From NCBI GenBank assembly GCA_903890345.1, contig CAITAV010000132.1:1-7846 (forward strand): DNA of 7,846 nt. The letters are read 5' to 3'. Positions 5,533 through 7,846 of the stretch are shown piece after piece. The stretch's first letter is position 1. Every line of letters starts with the position of its first letter. The notes under the pieces were generated by a model. The model had not been told where the DNA came from and searched no databases. It saw nothing but the letters and a program-made list of their open reading frames with translations. The position numbers were made by a program, and so were the translations under genes. Origin of the DNA: an uncultured Actinomycetes bacterium. GTDB taxonomy: Bacteria > Actinomycetota > Actinomycetes > Nanopelagicales > Nanopelagicaceae.

Positions 5533-7074
5533 GCGCAATACAGTATTTCTTGCGTGTGTTGCTCCCATTGCCCAATCTGCGGGAACTTTTGCACCTAATG
5601 AATCGCGCTTCTGCCAGACATTTGCACTGATAACTCGAGAAAGTGCAGCCATCTCAAGTGGGGTCTGAGCCTTTGAATACGTTGCACCAGCGGCATGATC
5701 AATAACGGTAAGAGCTATAAATATTTCACCAAACTCGCTCTGCACTATTTCAATGGTGCGACTCTGCTGTGGCCAATCAATGTGTGACGAAGTTTCAATC
5801 TGCCAAAACCCTTTCTCTTCAATTTCAGAACCTACCCACTCAATGTGGTGGCGATGAACGTGACCGGCAAGCCAAGCAATCACTTGTGGGTACTTAAGAA
5901 GCATCTCGGTAATTTCATCTTCGCAAACCCTGCGCCCTGTAGGTGCATAATCATTAAACATACTGTTGAGTGGATGGTGTGAAGCTAAAACAACAAGGCG
6001 ATCACTATTCTTGATTTCATTTTCTAGCCACTCAAATTGAGCAACATCAAGAGAGCCTTGCCATCCGCCAAATTCGTTGACACTATCTATAGCAATCAAT
6101 TTTATTTTGCCAACATTTGTTGAGTAGTACATGTGCTTTTTCTGTACATGCTCTTCTGTAAATCCATGTCCCTTGGGGGTTCCTGGAGAACTTAAGTGCT
6201 TCGCCGCATATTCTCCACGCTCTACTGCTTTGCGTTTTAGATCAGGTGTCACAAGAACGAAAGGTGCATCTTCAGCACGTGGCAGTGATGCTGGTCCAAT
6301 TTCATCAAATGCTCCGAGGGTTTGTTCGAGAGTAAGTGAGGATGGCAAACCTACATATCGTTTATCACCAACAATTGACTCTTGGCTATTTTCATCTGGG
6401 GTAACTGTTCCTTGCAAGAGTGCATCATGATTTCCATGAACTGCATACCAAGGAAATTTCAAACCAGTTGATTTGATTGGTTTGCGACATGAATCGAGCA
6501 AACCCGGAACAACTGGAAATCCATATTTTGCACGTGCATCATCATCTTCTTTACCTGCAGGAGTTCCGTGTGGATGCCAATACTTAACGTCATAGTGTTC
6601 GGCGCCATCATCCATCACGCCTTCATACTTATTTAAATCACCTGAATCTGGGGTGATTTCTACGCCATCGAGTAGAGCGATATACCAATCAACTTCGTTC
6701 TGTTGTGCGTTATCGGTTGTATCGCCAGTAATGATTGCGGCATCGATTGGATGTCCCGATAGTGGTCCATTTGTGACTTTATTAAGCGCCTGAACCATTG
6801 ATTCAACAACGTGGGGTGAAAGCATTGCTTGCGGGCGATAGCAGCCAATTGTTCCAACGACGTCACGGATTGGGCTATCTGGATCTGCCCAACGATCTAG
6901 AAATTCGGGACGTAGCGGTGATTGTGCATCACACACATGTAGATCAGAAAGGTGATGCATTACTAATAATGGCTGTGATTGTTTAGGAAATTCCGCACCA
7001 ACGTGTGCTTGCTCACTTACTTGCTCAAGTTCTGACCAACCTTTTTCGTTGGGAGATTTTCGAATGAACGCCAT
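5500..7074 (-). CDS. Metallophosphoesterase with long inserts (PPA1498-like family), no export signal
   Basis: This 524-residue protein has the calcineurin-like dimetal phosphoesterase core spread over an unusually long chain: SDLHVCD (D44, H46), GDTTDN (D118, N122), GNHD (N215, H216), SHHP (H366) and GHVH (H405, H407). All metal-binding positions seem present. The gaps, roughly 95 residues between GDTTDN and GNHD and 150 between GNHD and SHHP, fit the actinobacterial PPA1498-type family, recalled from memory as TIGR03767. Members of that family usually carry a Tat signal. Here the N-terminus (MAFIRKSP onward) is charged and polar, with no twin arginine and no hydrophobic stretch, so this copy is probably cytoplasmic. 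The substrate is unknown; hydrolysis of a phosphomonoester or diester is inferred. The start ATG 7074 has no Shine-Dalgarno, but a TAGAAT -10 box sits six bases upstream, pointing to a leaderless transcript. The stop lies inside the convergent enolase-superfamily gene. Confidence 0.85.
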   Translation of the reverse strand: MAFIRKSPNEKGWSELEQVSEQAHVGAEFPKQSQPLLVMHHLSDLHVCDAQSPLRPEFLDRWADPDSPIRDVVGTIGCYRPQAMLSPHVVESMVQALNKVTNGPLSGHPIDAAIITGDTTDNAQQNEVDWYIALLDGVEITPDSGDLNKYEGVMDDGAEHYDVKYWHPHGTPAGKEDDDARAKYGFPVVPGLLDSCRKPIKSTGLKFPWYAVHGNHDALLQGTVTPDENSQESIVGDKRYVGLPSSLTLEQTLGAFDEIGPASLPRAEDAPFVLVTPDLKRKAVERGEYAAKHLSSPGTPKGHGFTEEHVQKKHMYYSTNVGKIKLIAIDSVNEFGGWQGSLDVAQFEWLENEIKNSDRLVVLASHHPLNSMFNDYAPTGRRVCEDEITEMLLKYPQVIAWLAGHVHRHHIEWVGSEIEEKGFWQIETSSHIDWPQQSRTIEIVQSEFGEIFIALTVIDHAAGATYSKAQTPLEMAALSRVISANVWQKRDSLGAKVPADWAMGATHARNTVLRLSARNLFSRS

Positions 7075-7099
7075 TACATAATTCTAATACACTTCGCAG
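7075..7099. promoter_or_regulatory. 25-bp divergent promoter region with overlapping -10 boxes
   Basis: This gap must hold the starts for both flanking genes. On the - strand TAGAAT (7086-7081) lies six bases before the metallophosphoesterase ATG, so transcription would begin at or next to the ATG. On the + strand TCTAAT (7083-7088) and CATAAT (7077-7082), each five of six to TATAAT, lie 11 and 17 bases before the nitroreductase ATG at 7100. Neither gene has a Shine-Dalgarno. The -10 boxes of the two strands overlap, so the promoters may compete. Confidence 0.5.
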
Positions 7100-7672
7100 A
7101 TGAATAAGAGAGCAGATACATCCGTTTCGTTACACCCACTTATTGCAGAACGTTGGAGTCCGCGAGCATTTGATGAGAGTGCCACGATTTCCGGTGAAGA
7201 TCTTGCGGCAATTTTTGAAGCCGCACGCTGGGCACCAAGTGCGTTTAACGCACAGCCATGGAAGTTTATTCTCGGTGTTCGTGGAGATGAAAAATTTACC
7301 CAAATTTCATCTCTTCTTGTAGATTTTAACAAGCAATGGGCACCTAAAGCCTCTGCTCTCATTCTCGTAAACGCACTTACTCTTCGTGAAGATGAAAAAA
7401 CTAATCCCACAGCTTTATATGACATAGGCCTAGCAGTTTCACACTTAACATTTGAAGCCAATCATCGTGGTTACGACGTTCACCAGATGAGTGGTTTTGA
7501 TAGTGCCGCTGCAAAGGCTGTTTTTGCACTTGGTGCGGGTGTTGAGCCAGTTACTTGCGTAGCAATTGGTAAGCGCACCTCACCTGATTCGCTGCCAGAA
7601 GAGATTAAGGTTCGCGAAGTAGCACCTAGATCTCGCAAATCTCTTGATGAAATAGTTAACATCACTTGGTAG
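7100..7672 (+). CDS. Nitroreductase-family FMN oxidoreductase
   Basis: This 190-residue cytoplasmic flavoprotein belongs to the nitroreductase family, which uses NAD(P)H and FMN to reduce nitro groups, quinones, flavins or enones. FMN-binding features are RWSPRAFD (18-25, the R-x-S-x-R-x-F pattern), WAPSAFNAQPWKF (44-56) and a C-terminal AIGKR (155-159). The helix YDIGLAVSHLTFEANHRG (107-124) is the standard dimer/FMN helix. The length is typical of a minimal family member with no extra domain. The physiological substrate cannot be named. ATG 7100 lies in a 25-bp divergent gap without a Shine-Dalgarno, so the mRNA may be leaderless or nearly so. The next gene starts 10 nt after its TAG, in the same direction, so the two are likely co-transcribed. 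Confidence 0.9.
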   Translation: MNKRADTSVSLHPLIAERWSPRAFDESATISGEDLAAIFEAARWAPSAFNAQPWKFILGVRGDEKFTQISSLLVDFNKQWAPKASALILVNALTLREDEKTNPTALYDIGLAVSHLTFEANHRGYDVHQMSGFDSAAAKAVFALGAGVEPVTCVAIGKRTSPDSLPEEIKVREVAPRSRKSLDEIVNITW

Positions 7673-7682
7673 CCTTACTTTC

Positions 7683-7846
7683 ATGAGCGAATATCAAGTA
7701 ATGCGATGGAGAGAAATCCCTTCAATGGTGATGGCTCGAGATGGCGCAGACACAATCAAAGTTATGTTGCCTGCACGATTTCAAGAAGCAATTGATGAAG
7801 CGGCCATGCGCTTGGGTGAAATAGATGCAGATGCATACACCGCTGG
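7683..7846 (+). CDS. 'Virulence factor' domain protein, N-terminal part (3' end cut by window)
   Basis: Fifty-four codons are visible from ATG 7683 to the window edge. The start MSEYQVMRWREIPSMV, then RFQEAIDEAAMRLG and DADAYTAG, match my memory of the small conserved domain that Pfam calls Virulence_fact (PF13769). It occurs widely in non-pathogenic Actinobacteria and Proteobacteria, so the name says little about its job; the biochemical role is unknown. There is no clear Shine-Dalgarno before the ATG and only 10 nt after the nitroreductase stop, so translation may rely on coupling. The rest of the gene lies outside the window. Confidence 0.7.
   Translation, partial: MSEYQVMRWREIPSMVMARDGADTIKVMLPARFQEAIDEAAMRLGEIDADAYTA

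Noticed and set aside
5534..5554. Imperfect palindrome (AATACAGTATT core with CGC/GCG flanks) near the convergent junction, considered as a terminator
   Set aside because: The hairpin needs a 4-nt bulge and a 3-nt loop, and no T-run follows on either strand; it also lies within the metallophosphoesterase coding sequence.
7084..7461. 125-residue open frame on the - strand opposite the nitroreductase gene
   Set aside because: It lies antisense over the conserved FMN-binding region and spans the divergent promoter; no domain is recognisable.

Overview
The window is a dense, normal-looking stretch of bacterial chromosome with moderate GC. It most likely comes from a small-genome actinobacterium, such as a freshwater planktonic lineage of the acI/Nanopelagicales type. 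The evidence is indirect: very short spacers, stop-to-start gene junctions, apparently leaderless promoters, a long-insert metallophosphoesterase of a type I associate with Actinobacteria, and a gene for the small 'virulence factor' domain protein. No 16S rRNA or other marker gene is present, so this placement is inference.

Layout. Positions 1-384 hold the 3' end of a zinc-type alcohol dehydrogenase gene. A 111-bp regulatory gap follows, with a perfect AT-rich inverted repeat. Next comes a five-gene cassette on the + strand: solute-binding protein (496-1626), two ABC permeases (1658-2566 and 2567-3358), ABC ATPase with TOBE-like tail (start judged to be 3377, end 4423) and an enolase-superfamily enzyme of the mandelate racemase subgroup (4423-5532). 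A convergent metallophosphoesterase gene on the - strand (5500-7074) overlaps the last 33 nt of the enolase-superfamily gene. A 25-bp divergent promoter region separates it from a nitroreductase gene (7100-7672). The start of a 'virulence factor' domain gene (7683 onward) runs off the right edge.

How the genes work together. The four transport genes make a complete ABC importer of the polyamine/opine/phosphonate/ferric-iron superfamily. The enolase-superfamily gene overlaps the ATPase gene by one base, so uptake and first-step metabolism are probably one unit. The enzyme keeps the three metal-binding acids and the Asp-His dyad of mandelate racemase, but the usual Lys-x-Lys is Lys-x-Arg. This points to a dehydratase or epimerase acting on a carboxylic acid that I cannot name. 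The importer plus enzyme is the best candidate here for an undescribed pathway. Two RNA hairpins lie between the binding-protein and permease genes, one of them a 15-bp stem inside the first codons of the permease; they may lower permease output relative to the binding protein. I saw no mobile element, CRISPR array, tRNA or rRNA.
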